Assembly (NCBI GenBank): GCA_050953285.1
Contig: JBMNMK010000002.1
Location: forward strand, 1,054,001 to 1,118,000
Length of the DNA stretch: 64,000 nt
Direction: 5' to 3'
Source: Olsenella_K sp050953285
GTDB taxonomy: Bacteria > Actinomycetota > Coriobacteriia > Coriobacteriales > Atopobiaceae
Made by a program: the position numbers and the translations under genes. The notes under the pieces are model-generated. The model saw only the letters and a list, made by a program, of their open reading frames with translations. It was not told the DNA's origin and searched no databases. The stretch's first letter is position 1. Each line of letters starts with the position of its first letter. Below are positions 43,347 to 51,989 of the stretch, one piece after another.

Positions 43347-44459
43347 TTACCTACCAATAAAGTCCCAGTTGAACTTGGTATCCAGATCATAGGAGCGCGG
43401 CTTGCCCGAGATATCGTAGTTGTCCTTGTTCCATCTCCATGGACGAGGCAGTCTCTTCTCAGGGTAGACCGCAGCCATCAGCTCATACCCTTGAGGATCA
43501 TATTCCTCGAGCTCATCTCTGGTGTTCACCGGGCCACGGATGCCATCCCATTTGCCGTCTACGCCCTCTTGCATAACGTCGAACCAGATGGTTGAGAGCG
43601 TTGCAAAGTACTCCTCGTAGTTGGAAATGGCGTACGAATCGTGCCAGAGGCCGGTATCCAGGGCGTGCTTGTATGTATCTCGAACCTGCTGCGCCAGTGT
43701 CTGATCGTCCAAGAAATTTATGCCAACAAGGTGTACGGCGTGGCCAAACTCGTGCACCAGCACCATCTCATGCGGATACGCCGTCGCATAGCGACCAGAC
43801 CTCAAGCGGATCAAATTTGCCTCGGAAATTGAGGTTGTCGGCACCTCATCATCGCCACCAAAGCCAGCCACGGGACGGGTGGCAACCCAATATCCCATGC
43901 GATGCTCAGGCACATCGTACGCATCGTAAAGAAGACCATACACGGCAATCTCGCACCCGCGCTCAATGAGCTTCTGGGCAATCTCCGGTCGCTTCTCAAG
44001 CATGATATCCACAATACTGGCAGCTATATTGAGCGAGTACGGCTGAATCACCTTGCTGCCTTTAATGAGAATGCCGCTTTTTGATCTCAAGAACGAGGTG
44101 TAGTGCGGATTGTATGCAAGCTGATACGTGCGCTCATAATCTGCGGGGTTGTCGTCCAGGTCGTGAACCTCACGCGTCACGCGCACCTGAATGTCTGAAG
44201 CGCGATCCGTATCAACAGGATCTACCAGCGCAAGCGTAGTGCACTGCATCTCTTTGCGATAGCAGGTGCCATAGTTCCAGGGCATCTCACGGGTCCAATG
44301 GAACAGCGCGAGCTCTTTTCCATCCATCGTGACCGAGAAATACTTCTCGTCGTCTGCGTGCTTAACCTGTGTGCTCCAATAGAGCTCTATGCGGCGATCG
44401 TCGATAAGGCTCGCCTTAACAATCTCTGGATGCTTGCGATTTTTGGTCTCCCCACTCAT
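43347..44459 (-). CDS. Putative zinc metallopeptidase with HEFGH motif
   Basis: 370 residues from the ATG preceded by GGAG 6 nt upstream. Residues about 10-120 look like a beta-rich Ig/fibronectin-type domain, with no helical repeats. The C-terminal part has VLVHEFGHAVH (HExxH at 236-240) and a downstream ISNYEEYFATLSTIWF (about 278-293), whose Glu is a candidate third zinc ligand. This pattern resembles poorly characterised HEFGH/NxxEYFA metallopeptidases, of which I can name no characterised member. No signal peptide is visible, although such enzymes are often secreted. The target is unknown. Its neighbours are a GH127 operon and a C69 dipeptidase. Confidence 0.65.
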   Translation of the reverse strand: MSGETKNRKHPEIVKASLIDDRRIELYWSTQVKHADDEKYFSVTMDGKELALFHWTREMPWNYGTCYRKEMQCTTLALVDPVDTDRASDIQVRVTREVHDLDDNPADYERTYQLAYNPHYTSFLRSKSGILIKGSKVIQPYSLNIAASIVDIMLEKRPEIAQKLIERGCEIAVYGLLYDAYDVPEHRMGYWVATRPVAGFGGDDEVPTTSISEANLIRLRSGRYATAYPHEMVLVHEFGHAVHLVGINFLDDQTLAQQVRDTYKHALDTGLWHDSYAISNYEEYFATLSTIWFDVMQEGVDGKWDGIRGPVNTRDELEEYDPQGYELMAAVYPEKRLPRPWRWNKDNYDISGKPRSYDLDTKFNWDFIGR

Positions 44460-44888
44460 GTTCTTCTCCAATCCCCTTGCGCCGCGGCCACCCATTGACC
44501 TGTTATGCTGGCTACATCTAAGAAAGCCGACGTGAAGCGCATGATGTGCTTCAACATATTCCATCTTTATGCAGGATTTCGGCACTTATGGCTGAACTAT
44601 CTGTGAATGATTGAAAAATTATCGGCGGAACAGCCATATCTTCATGCAAATGGCATGGCGTGTGCCATGCCACAGAACCGTTTTTCACCTTGCGCCACCG
44701 TGCCAAAAAGCTTGCTTGTTGGTCAGATCACGGATCATCCTGATCTGCAACACGTCCCAGGTAGCCCCGAGGACGCAGCATCTTTCCGCAGGTTAGAGGC
44801 CACCTTTTTTGCAAAATGTGGCAAAAAATCGGGATATAATACTTCACGCTTGCTGATTTGTGCTGAGAACTTTCAAAAGGAGGCAGCT
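44460..44888. other. Divergent intergenic region, metallopeptidase / C69 dipeptidase
   Basis: 429 bp. It includes a perfect 9-bp hairpin (TGGCATGGC with GCCATGCCA, 44651-44672, loop GTGT) followed by a short T-run at about 44680, and the promoter of the dipeptidase at 44809-44840. An open frame runs through it from 44607 in frame with the dipeptidase, but its residues look non-coding and the Ntn nucleophile needs a start at 44889. Confidence 0.45.
44809..44840 (+). promoter_or_regulatory. Promoter for the C69 dipeptidase
   Basis: A perfect -10 box TATAAT at 44835-44840, 48 bp before the start codon. The best -35 is TTGCAA at 44809-44814 with a long 20-bp spacing, so activation by a protein is likely. 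Confidence 0.5.
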
Positions 44889-46394
44889 ATGCCCTGCACT
44901 ACCATTTTGGTCGGTAAGAAGGCCTCATACGATGGCTCGACCATCATTGCCAGAAATGAAGATTCCGGATCCTTGGGGTTTTGTCCCAAGCGCATGCGCG
45001 TTGTCACGCCAGAAGAGCAACCGCGCCACTACGTCTCTGTTCTGAGCCATGTCGCCATTGACCTGCCCGATAATCCTTTGCGCTACACCTCCGTCCCCAA
45101 CGCGCTCGACAACGAGGGCATCTGGGCAGAAGCAGGCGTGAACAGCGCAAATGTTGCCATGAGCGCAACGGAGACCCTCACCACCAACGAGCGCGTGCGC
45201 GGTGCAGATCCGTTTGTGGTTTTGAAGCCCCAAAAAGGTACGCCAGGCGAGAAAGACTTTGAGCCAGAAGTGCCTGGTGGCATCGGCGAGGAGGACATGG
45301 TTACGCTGGTCTTGCCCTATATCACCTCTGCGCGTGAGGGTGTTTTGCGCTTAGGTGAGCTCCTTCAGACCTATGGTACCTATGAGATGAACGGCATCGC
45401 TTTCTCTGACGTCGATGAGATTTGGTGGCTTGAAACCGTAGGCGGACACCACTGGATTGCCCGCCGCGTGCCCGACGATGTCTACGTCACCATGCCTAAC
45501 CAGCTGGGGCTTGATTCGTTTGACTTAGAGGACGCGCTGGGAGAGCAGAAAGATCATCTCTGCTCACCCGACCTCAAAGAGTTTATCGAGAAGAACCATC
45601 TTGATCTTTCCCTCGACGGTAAGCTCAACCCGCGTGATGCCTTTGGCAGCCACAGCGATTCTGACCACGTCTACAACACGCCGCGCGCATGGGCAATCCA
45701 GCGCTTCTTGAACCCGCATTCCAATATTTGGGATGGTGAGGGTGCCGACTTTAGACCGGAAGACGACGATATCCCCTGGTGCCGCACGCCTGAGCGCAAA
45801 GTGACCATTGAAGACGTCAAGTATGCGCTCTCGCTTCACTACCAAGGCACGCCCTACGATCCCTACGCGCACTACGGCAATATCTCTGAGCGGGGCAAAT
45901 ACCGTCCTATCGGTATCAACAGAAACGGCGAGCTGGCAGTCATTCAGCTGCGCCCCTATGAGCCCGAAGCCAGCCGTGCCATCCAATGGATGGCCTTTGG
46001 CTCTAACGTGTTCAATGCTCTTGTCGCCCTCTATGCAAACGTGGACCACCTGCCGGAGTATCTGACCAATACGACAGACACGGTGAGCACCGAAAGCTTC
46101 TACTGGCAAAACCGCCTCATCGCTGCCTTGGCGGACGCGCACTTTAGAGAGTGCAATGCGGATATCGAGCGCTACCAGCAAGAAGTTCCGGCACAAAGCT
46201 ATGAAATTCTTGCTGCCACAGACCAAGAGGTGCGCCAATGTAGCCTCTCTTACCAGGCGGCAACGCCCGTGCTTGAAGCGGCAAATAAGGCCATCTGCCA
46301 GGCACTTCAGCGCTCAACGGACAAGCTTCTTGCGCAAACGCTCAACACCGCAAGCCTGGGCATGCAAAACTCGTTTTCCAAAGAGGACGCGTAG
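44889..46394 (+). CDS. C69 family dipeptidase (PepD type)
   Basis: 501 residues; start chosen because AAGGAGG precedes the ATG and the product then begins MPCTTILVGKKAS, placing the nucleophile Cys at position 3 as in the self-processing Ntn-hydrolase dipeptidases of family C69/U34. TIIARNEDSG and EIWWLETVGGHHWIARRVPDD are characteristic. Broad-specificity dipeptide hydrolysis. No export signal, so a cytoplasmic role with the nearby peptide transporter is plausible. Confidence 0.9.
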   Translation: MPCTTILVGKKASYDGSTIIARNEDSGSLGFCPKRMRVVTPEEQPRHYVSVLSHVAIDLPDNPLRYTSVPNALDNEGIWAEAGVNSANVAMSATETLTTNERVRGADPFVVLKPQKGTPGEKDFEPEVPGGIGEEDMVTLVLPYITSAREGVLRLGELLQTYGTYEMNGIAFSDVDEIWWLETVGGHHWIARRVPDDVYVTMPNQLGLDSFDLEDALGEQKDHLCSPDLKEFIEKNHLDLSLDGKLNPRDAFGSHSDSDHVYNTPRAWAIQRFLNPHSNIWDGEGADFRPEDDDIPWCRTPERKVTIEDVKYALSLHYQGTPYDPYAHYGNISERGKYRPIGINRNGELAVIQLRPYEPEASRAIQWMAFGSNVFNALVALYANVDHLPEYLTNTTDTVSTESFYWQNRLIAALADAHFRECNADIERYQQEVPAQSYEILAATDQEVRQCSLSYQAATPVLEAANKAICQALQRSTDKLLAQTLNTASLGMQNSFSKEDA

Positions 46395-46416
46395 ACGCGC
46401 CGAATTTTTGCGTATG

Positions 46417-46446
46417 ATGGTGTGGCGCCTATGAGCGCCACACCAT
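46417..46446 (+). promoter_or_regulatory. Hairpin abutting the ribosome site of the zinc-ribbon gene
   Basis: A perfect 12-bp stem (ATGGTGTGGCGC with GCGCCACACCAT) and 6-nt loop, 22 bp after the C69 dipeptidase stop and directly before AAGGAG of the next gene. No T-run follows, so it may act as a weak terminator, an mRNA-stabilising 3' end, or a translation modulator. Confidence 0.5.
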
Positions 46447-46460
46447 TCAAGGAGTTGTCC

Positions 46461-46739
46461 ATGCGCTGTCCCGTATGCGATGTAGAGGTAGACAAAAACG
46501 ACGATATCTGTCCTGTGTGCCACGTTGCGCTCAGCTATGAAGGTGCCAAAGCGGGCGATAAGCGCGCGGGTGCCGAGAAGGGCGGCGTTGGAACCACAAT
46601 AGTGTTTACCCTGGTCGCGATCGTTGCAGTAGCGCTTTTCTGCTGGGCCATTCTCTCCTGGCACCAGTCCCAGCGCCCCACAACCAAAGTCATTGCTCCG
46701 GGCGTTTCACTCTCGCGCATCATAGCAGCCACAGACTAG
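46461..46739 (+). CDS. Small zinc-ribbon membrane protein
   Basis: 92 residues; start at the ATG preceded by AAGGAG. The N-terminus has CPVC (3-6 region) and CPVC (24-27 region), a four-cysteine zinc ribbon. A Lys/Gly-rich linker and one membrane helix (TTIVFTLVAIVAVALFCWAIL) follow, then about 25 outside residues. The function is unknown; the layout fits a membrane-anchored protein with a cytoplasmic zinc ribbon. Confidence 0.75.
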   Translation: MRCPVCDVEVDKNDDICPVCHVALSYEGAKAGDKRAGAEKGGVGTTIVFTLVAIVAVALFCWAILSWHQSQRPTTKVIAPGVSLSRIIAATD

Positions 46740-46753
46740 CAGCCACAGACGCA

Positions 46754-48133
46754 CTACCACACGGCCTTCTCGTCATGCTCCTTGCAAGCACTGAGTGCTG
46801 CCCGATACACATCCTGATAGCTCACCTGCGCCGACTGAGCAAGCTGTCTCATGGACTCATACTCTGGGTACGAGCGGATACTTTGGTCAGGCAGTGCCAC
46901 AACCTTGATGTCAATCTGACCAAATTCACACGTGATCGTCTCTTGCCGCCTCACAAGGGCAGTTCTTTCCACGCGCTCACGCCTGATGCCAATGGTGGTT
47001 GTCTGCTCAAAAAGGATGCGCTCTACCGCCTCAATCTGAGCTGTCGAGCACAGGATCTGTATCTGGTAGCCTGGGCGATTCTTCTTCATGAAGACGGGCG
47101 AGAAATGCACTTCTCGCGCACCAACCTCATAGAGCTTCTCAAAGGCATGTGCCAGCGCTTCTCCTGTGCAATCATCAACCTCAGTCTCAAGCTTCCAGAG
47201 ATCGGCACCTGACCTGAGCGGACGCACATCAGATACGGGCGCGGACGAACTCTCAGCATCCAGATCCTCTATAAGCATAATGCGCACGCTGCTCACCGGC
47301 TCATACGCACGCTTTCCCGAACCAATACCTGAGCCGAGCACGCGGTAGCGCTGGGGCATGGCATCTCTGGTTTTCATTGCCGCCGCAAGCGCCGCACCCG
47401 TCGGTGTCACCAGTTCACCGCGACGCGCCGTATGCCGCAGCGTCAGACCCGTGCGCTGCACGATGTTTACCACCGCAGGTACGGGGATAGACAGCACGCC
47501 ATGAGCTGCTCTGATCTGCCCTTCTCCCTCTGCTAAATCTGAGACATAGATATCACTGATACCTAGCGCATCCAGGCAATACGCCGCGCTCACAATATCA
47601 ACTATTGAATCGACAGCACCCACTTCATGAAAGTGGACCTCCTCCAGGGCAATACCATGCGCCGCACTTTCAGCCTCACCCACAATGGTAAATACCCTGT
47701 TGGCAATAGCTTTGGCACCATCGGTCAAGTCCGCGTGGGCGATAAGTTCGCATATGTCCGCAAGCGTCCTGTGGACGTGAGTGTGGTGGTGCTCGTTGTC
47801 GTGAGCACGCTCGTGGTCGTCGTGGTGGTCGTGGTGGTGGTCGTGGTGGTGGTCGTGATGCTCATGACCTGCACAAACATCATCCAGGTGCCCATAGAGG
47901 TAGTCCATATCGTGGTCGTGACCATCAGCGTCACCAGAAAGGATGACATCAAAATCGCACGCATCAATGGAGGATACCATCTTACGAGACACCTTGACTT
48001 CAAACCCATCCACCTGAAGGCTCTCAAGCGCACGCCTCAAGCCTGCCTCATCAACACCCAAGTCGAGCAGGGCTCCCACAACCATATCTCCGCTGATACC
48101 CGTGTCACACTGCACCGAGAGCATCTTTGCCAT
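46754..48133 (-). CDS. larC: Nickel-pincer cofactor biosynthesis protein LarC
   Basis: 459 residues; start at the ATG preceded by GGGAGG. Begins LSVQCDTGISGDMVVGALLDLG, the LarC (DUF111) start. A His/Asp-rich stretch (about 70-120, repeated HDHHHDHH) offers a metal-storage site. LarC inserts nickel by a CTP-dependent reaction into the pyridinium-dithiocarboxylate cofactor of lactate racemase. Encoded here as one continuous frame, whereas some lactobacilli make it by frameshifting. 50 bp after larB. Confidence 0.92.
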   Translation of the reverse strand: MAKMLSVQCDTGISGDMVVGALLDLGVDEAGLRRALESLQVDGFEVKVSRKMVSSIDACDFDVILSGDADGHDHDMDYLYGHLDDVCAGHEHHDHHHDHHHDHHDDHERAHDNEHHHTHVHRTLADICELIAHADLTDGAKAIANRVFTIVGEAESAAHGIALEEVHFHEVGAVDSIVDIVSAAYCLDALGISDIYVSDLAEGEGQIRAAHGVLSIPVPAVVNIVQRTGLTLRHTARRGELVTPTGAALAAAMKTRDAMPQRYRVLGSGIGSGKRAYEPVSSVRIMLIEDLDAESSSAPVSDVRPLRSGADLWKLETEVDDCTGEALAHAFEKLYEVGAREVHFSPVFMKKNRPGYQIQILCSTAQIEAVERILFEQTTTIGIRRERVERTALVRRQETITCEFGQIDIKVVALPDQSIRSYPEYESMRQLAQSAQVSYQDVYRAALSACKEHDEKAVW

Positions 48134-48183
48134 CGTTACCTCCCACGGGCGGCACATGCCGCCACCATTGTGTAGATACCTAT

Positions 48184-48981
48184 CTATACCAGGGGTTTAT
48201 CGCCTGCTTGAGCACTGCGTCCAAGCCTATCAATGAGGGCTGCCTGATAGCCTGCACCAAAGCCGTTATCAATATTTACCACCGAAACGCCCGACGCGCA
48301 TGAGTTCAACATGGCGAGCAGTGCCGCCACGCCGCCAAATGACGCGCCATACCCAACGCTCGTAGGACATGCAATCACCGGACATGCAGCCAGCCCGCCG
48401 ATAACGCTCGCAAGCGCGCCTTCCATGCCCGCAATAGCCACCACCACGCGCGCCTGCTGAATGACGTCGGCGTGATTGAGCAGCCGGTGGAGCCCGGCCA
48501 CGCCTACATCATAGAGGCGCTCAACTCTGCTCCCCAGCATCTCTGCGGTAAGCGCCGCCTCCTCGGCACAATAGAGGTCGCTCGTGCCGGCGCAGCAGAC
48601 TGCAATATAGCCCCTACCCTGCGGCTTTGGCTTTCCGCCTACGCATGCTACGCGCGGGATAGAATCGTAGTCAACGGCAATGCCGTCATCGGCAAAGCTC
48701 GCCTCAAGGCTGGCCGCCTTATCCTTTGAGATACGGGTCACGAGCACGTGTTTTTCTCCGCCATCCACAAGCGCATGGGCAATCTCTATGATCTGATCGC
48801 CCGTTTTTCCCTCACCGTAGATGACTTCCGCTACGCCCTGCCGCGCCGAGCGAGAGAGGTCTGGCTTGGCATACCCCAGGTCAACATATTCCGGCGCAGA
48901 AATCTCCGCGAGCGCGCGCTCCACATCAACTGAGCCGTCCGCCACCTGAGCAAGCAGCGCCCGCAGCGCATCTCTTTGCAT
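48184..48981 (-). CDS. larB: Pyridinium-dicarboxylate synthase LarB
   Basis: 265 residues with an N-terminal helical domain and a C-terminal PurE-like (AIR carboxylase) fold: CCAGTSDLYCAEEAALTAEM and IAGMEGALASVIGGLAACPVIACPTSVGYG. LarB carboxylates and hydrolyses nicotinic acid adenine dinucleotide, the first step of nickel-pincer cofactor synthesis. Paired with larC. The sulfur-transferring LarE and a LarA-type racemase are not in the window, so the using enzyme is unknown. Confidence 0.93.
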   Translation of the reverse strand: MQRDALRALLAQVADGSVDVERALAEISAPEYVDLGYAKPDLSRSARQGVAEVIYGEGKTGDQIIEIAHALVDGGEKHVLVTRISKDKAASLEASFADDGIAVDYDSIPRVACVGGKPKPQGRGYIAVCCAGTSDLYCAEEAALTAEMLGSRVERLYDVGVAGLHRLLNHADVIQQARVVVAIAGMEGALASVIGGLAACPVIACPTSVGYGASFGGVAALLAMLNSCASGVSVVNIDNGFGAGYQAALIDRLGRSAQAGDKPLV

Positions 48982-49041
48982 ACCTGCCTCTATTCCCGCA
49001 GCTTACATACCTTATGCCTCACGCGAGCTCAAGTATAGAAC

Positions 49042-49071
49042 AGCCGCCGGAAACTCAAGGCTCCGACGGCT
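49042..49071 (-). terminator. Hairpin between larB and the CHAP gene
   Basis: AGCCGCCGGA and TCCGACGGCT pair with one mismatch over a 10-nt loop. It could end the transcript of the gene at 49164-50402. The T-run is poor. Confidence 0.35.
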
Positions 49072-49131
49072 CCCTATCACATTCTGGTAATATGTTCACA
49101 TTTTTGCGCGCAAGAAACGCATCGTACTGGG

Positions 49132-49152
49132 GCGTTTTCAGACGCAAAACGC
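49132..49152 (-). terminator. Hairpin directly downstream of the CHAP-domain gene
   Basis: GCGTTTT and AAAACGC form a perfect 7-bp stem, 12 bp past the stop codon (minus strand). Confidence 0.35.
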
Positions 49153-49163
49153 ATAGGCTCGCG

Positions 49164-50402
49164 CTATGACAGGTTGATGTTCATGAACCAACCCCAACGC
49201 GGCGTCACGGTTGCGCCATAGTAGCTAATCCACTCGTTCAAGCTCCAGGAGGCCACCGTGCCAATATTGTGCATGATAGTGTTATTGCCCACGTAGATAC
49301 CAATATGCCCATAGATGCGGCCCATGGATGAGTGCGGGTGTGTAGGCACGGCAACAATCATGCCAGGGCGCAGATCTGCTGCGCTGGAGCTTGTGCAGTA
49401 GCTGTTATACATATCGTTTGCGTTGCCGCCACCGTAACCGTATCCCGCGCGGTAAAAGACCTGGGAAACCCACATGGCACAAAGTCCTTCTCCGGGTGAC
49501 GGCGTGGCGTAGCACGCATTTACTACAGCGGCTGCAGAACCAGAAACGGTTGTGCTAGAGCCGGAGTTACCAGCGTTAGAGCTTGAGCCGGAGTTTGAGC
49601 TTGAGCCGGAGTTTGAGCTTGAGCCGGAGTTTGAGCTTGAGCCGGAATTTGAGCTGGCATTGGCCTGCGCCTGGCGCGCCGCCTCTTCTGCTGCACGCTG
49701 TGCCTCTTCCTGGCGCTTCTTCTCCTCTTGCGCAGCCAAAATCTCAGCATCGCGCTGCTCCATAAGCTGTTTGACCTGGTCGTCAAGTGAGCTCAAGAGG
49801 TCTTGGGCTTCCGCTTGTTTGCTCTCCATCTCTTGCAGCTGAGCAGTTTGCTGATCTTTTACCGTCTCCAAGTTTTCCTGATAGGCCTCAAGATCTGCCT
49901 TGTTCTGATCAAGCTGAGCACGCTCTTCATTGATTGACTCTATGAGCGCGCGGGAATCACGAGAAATGCGATCCAAGTAGTAGACGTTAGAGACCAGCTC
50001 ATCCAAAGAGCGTGCGCCCAAAAGCATGTCCACGACATTAGTATTGCCGTCCTTGTAGTTGTCCGACACACTGGCGGACAGCCGCTCACGCTTGTCTTTT
50101 AGGCTGGCTTCCTTCTGAGAGATCTGCGCTTCTACATCTTTGATCTCTTGCTGCACATCATAGATCTCATCAAGTGTCTCACTCTGACGCTGGGAGATCT
50201 CTGCGTAGTCGGTGCCTATCTGGTCAAGTTTTTGCTGAACCTCTTGGTATTGCTTCTCCGCAGCATCCAAGTCACTTTGCGTATCTGCATAGGCAAACAA
50301 AGGCTGCGAGGCCGCAAATAAGGTCGTGGCGCCTGCCGCAAGCTTAATGAGCGAACGGCGACTCAAATTATGCAAGGTGTTTCCACCTAACGTGTCATTC
50401 AT
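49164..50402 (-). CDS. Secreted coiled-coil protein with C-terminal CHAP/NlpC-type amidase domain
   Basis: 412 residues. A twin-arginine-like signal (SRRSLIK, residues 15-21, then a hydrophobic stretch ending at ...AYAD) is followed by a PcsB-like coiled coil (about 45-240), an 18-bp repeat-encoded Ser/Asn/Gly linker (about 252-285), and a domain with Cys in PGEGLCAMWVSQVF and His in YGHIGIYVGNN, as in CHAP or NlpC/P60 peptidoglycan hydrolases. Probably cleaves cell-wall peptides during division, under control of its coiled coil. Its coiled coil is paralogous to that of the gene at 54309. Confidence 0.85.
   Translation of the reverse strand: MNDTLGGNTLHNLSRRSLIKLAAGATTLFAASQPLFAYADTQSDLDAAEKQYQEVQQKLDQIGTDYAEISQRQSETLDEIYDVQQEIKDVEAQISQKEASLKDKRERLSASVSDNYKDGNTNVVDMLLGARSLDELVSNVYYLDRISRDSRALIESINEERAQLDQNKADLEAYQENLETVKDQQTAQLQEMESKQAEAQDLLSSLDDQVKQLMEQRDAEILAAQEEKKRQEEAQRAAEEAARQAQANASSNSGSSSNSGSSSNSGSSSNSGSSSNAGNSGSSTTVSGSAAAVVNACYATPSPGEGLCAMWVSQVFYRAGYGYGGGNANDMYNSYCTSSSAADLRPGMIVAVPTHPHSSMGRIYGHIGIYVGNNTIMHNIGTVASWSLNEWISYYGATVTPRWGWFMNINLS
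49579..49650. repeat. Four tandem 18-bp repeats in the CHAP-gene linker
   Basis: GAGCTTGAGCCGGAGTTT repeated four times (last copy with one change), encoding repeated SGSSSN-type hexapeptides on the minus strand. The copy number could vary between strains. Confidence 0.85.
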
Positions 50403-50454
50403 AGTGGCCCCAATTTCTGTGAGTTCAATTGATCTACATTTATGGGCGATATTG

Positions 50455-50483
50455 ATAATACCTGATTTCTCTTTCTACCCTAA
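50455..50483 (-). promoter_or_regulatory. Candidate promoter of the CHAP-domain gene
   Basis: On the minus strand TTAGGG, 17 bp, TATTAT; the -10 matches 5 of 6 and lies about 50 bp before the start codon. The -35 is weak. Confidence 0.35.
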
Positions 50484-50681
50484 CATGCCAGCCCAAAAAA
50501 TTTGACGAAATGTCAGATGCCCGCCAGATGCCGACCAAACTGAAATGCGCACAAAAAACTACAGCGCAAGCTCTCTTCACACCGCTCTTCCCCACAGGAT
50601 GGCAGTTGGTTCTAAGTGTGCACCATATGCCAAGATAAGCGAGGAAAAAAGAGATCTGCTAAGAGATTCACCCCCGCTTGA

Positions 50682-51800
50682 TCAATCCATCTTCGGTTGC
50701 TGCTGAGTCACACAATGCAACATACCCCCATGCTTATAGAGAGGTGTCACATCGATGCCGACAACCTCTTTGTCGGGATAGAGACCCTGAATGATGTTCA
50801 AGGCGAGCTCATCATTGGCATCAAGATACATCGGCACGAGCACGACGGTATTGGCCACATAGTAATTGAGGTAAGAGCCCTTGTAGTCAAGGCCCTTTAC
50901 GTTCTCTTTAGTGAGGGGTATTTCAACTATCTTATATGCCTGCCCGTTGGCATTGGTTGCAGTGACAAGGGCATCATAATCTTCCTCTTTGATGCCCTCA
51001 TACAGCTCAAAGAAGTCATCCTCCGGTACGGTAACCAGTGTTTTATCATCGAAAAAACGCGCCATGCCATCAATATGTGCATCGGTGATATCCTCATCCA
51101 CTACTCCATCCAACCAGATGAAATGAGTGACACCAAGATACTTCGATAGAATCTGCTCCATCTCCTCTTGGGAAACTTCCGGGTTGCGGTTTTTTGAAAT
51201 GACAGAACTTCGCGTCGCCATCATCGTGCCCATCCCGTCTAGCTCCACCGAGCCACCTTCGAGCACAATCTCGTCCATATTGGTGCAGGTATAGCCAGTT
51301 TGTGCGGCCAGGCATTGCGGAAGTTTATCGTCATTGGCGTAGGCGGTCTTTTTACCCCAACCGTCAAAACCAAAATCCAAGATGGTGGGATTTCCTTGTG
51401 GGTCATAGGCAAACATGCCCGCCGTATCACGGGCCCAAACATCGTCACTTTTAGCGATAGTTATCTCAATTTGATCCATACGTACGCCAGCATCGTGAAG
51501 TACTTTTTCAATGTAATTCTGTGCGGATTGATCATAGGCGACAATATGCACTTTTTCGCCCGTTGATAAATACTGTGTCATCTGAATCCAGATTGGCTCC
51601 AGGCTCTTTGCGTAGTCCTCGCCGTAGGTATGGGCATGAGGCCAAACAAGCCACGTGCCTTCATGAACTGCAGACTCATGGGGAATGGTGTATGCCTGCA
51701 CAGTATCCTCTTCTTCAGGTTTTACACATTGGACTATGGCTGTTGCAGCAAGACAGACAGCAATGATGGACATGGTAAGAAGCCTTCTGCGGCTCTGCAT
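50682..51800 (-). CDS. Exported agmatine deiminase / peptidylarginine deiminase family protein
   Basis: 372 residues from ATG 51800 with AAGGGGG upstream. An N-terminal signal-like hydrophobic segment (LLTMSIIAVCLAATAIVQC) could be a membrane anchor, or a lipoprotein signal with an unorthodox lipobox. The rest is the PAD_porph/agmatine deiminase fold: DDVWARDTAGMF, DAHIDGMARFF and the nucleophile in HGGMLHCVTQQQP. It should hydrolyse a guanidine group (agmatine or a terminal arginine) outside the membrane. Ordinary agmatine deiminases are cytoplasmic and lack this signal. Confidence 0.82.
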   Translation of the reverse strand: MQSRRRLLTMSIIAVCLAATAIVQCVKPEEEDTVQAYTIPHESAVHEGTWLVWPHAHTYGEDYAKSLEPIWIQMTQYLSTGEKVHIVAYDQSAQNYIEKVLHDAGVRMDQIEITIAKSDDVWARDTAGMFAYDPQGNPTILDFGFDGWGKKTAYANDDKLPQCLAAQTGYTCTNMDEIVLEGGSVELDGMGTMMATRSSVISKNRNPEVSQEEMEQILSKYLGVTHFIWLDGVVDEDITDAHIDGMARFFDDKTLVTVPEDDFFELYEGIKEEDYDALVTATNANGQAYKIVEIPLTKENVKGLDYKGSYLNYYVANTVVLVPMYLDANDELALNIIQGLYPDKEVVGIDVTPLYKHGGMLHCVTQQQPKMD

Positions 51801-51989
51801 TGCGCCCCCTTCATTCAGAGAATCTTCTCGTTTCTTCGTATCAAAAGTTATCAATATCTCGATTGTTATAAACGGCCACCTAAAACCAACCCGCTTTACC
51901 AAAAAACCCGAACAATGCGAAGCTCGTCAGAACAGGCATAGCCAAAGCTCATGGTGCCCAGGTTTTTCTGCCGTGCCAGGGCAGTGAGA

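Noticed and set aside
44607..44888. N-terminal extension of the C69 dipeptidase
   Set aside because: It would bury the Ntn nucleophile Cys3, lacks a ribosome site and overlaps the TATAAT promoter, whereas ATG 44889 has AAGGAGG.
49579..49650. CRISPR-like tandem repeats
   Set aside because: The units are 18 bp, directly adjacent without spacers, and encode the Ser/Asn/Gly linker of a secreted protein.
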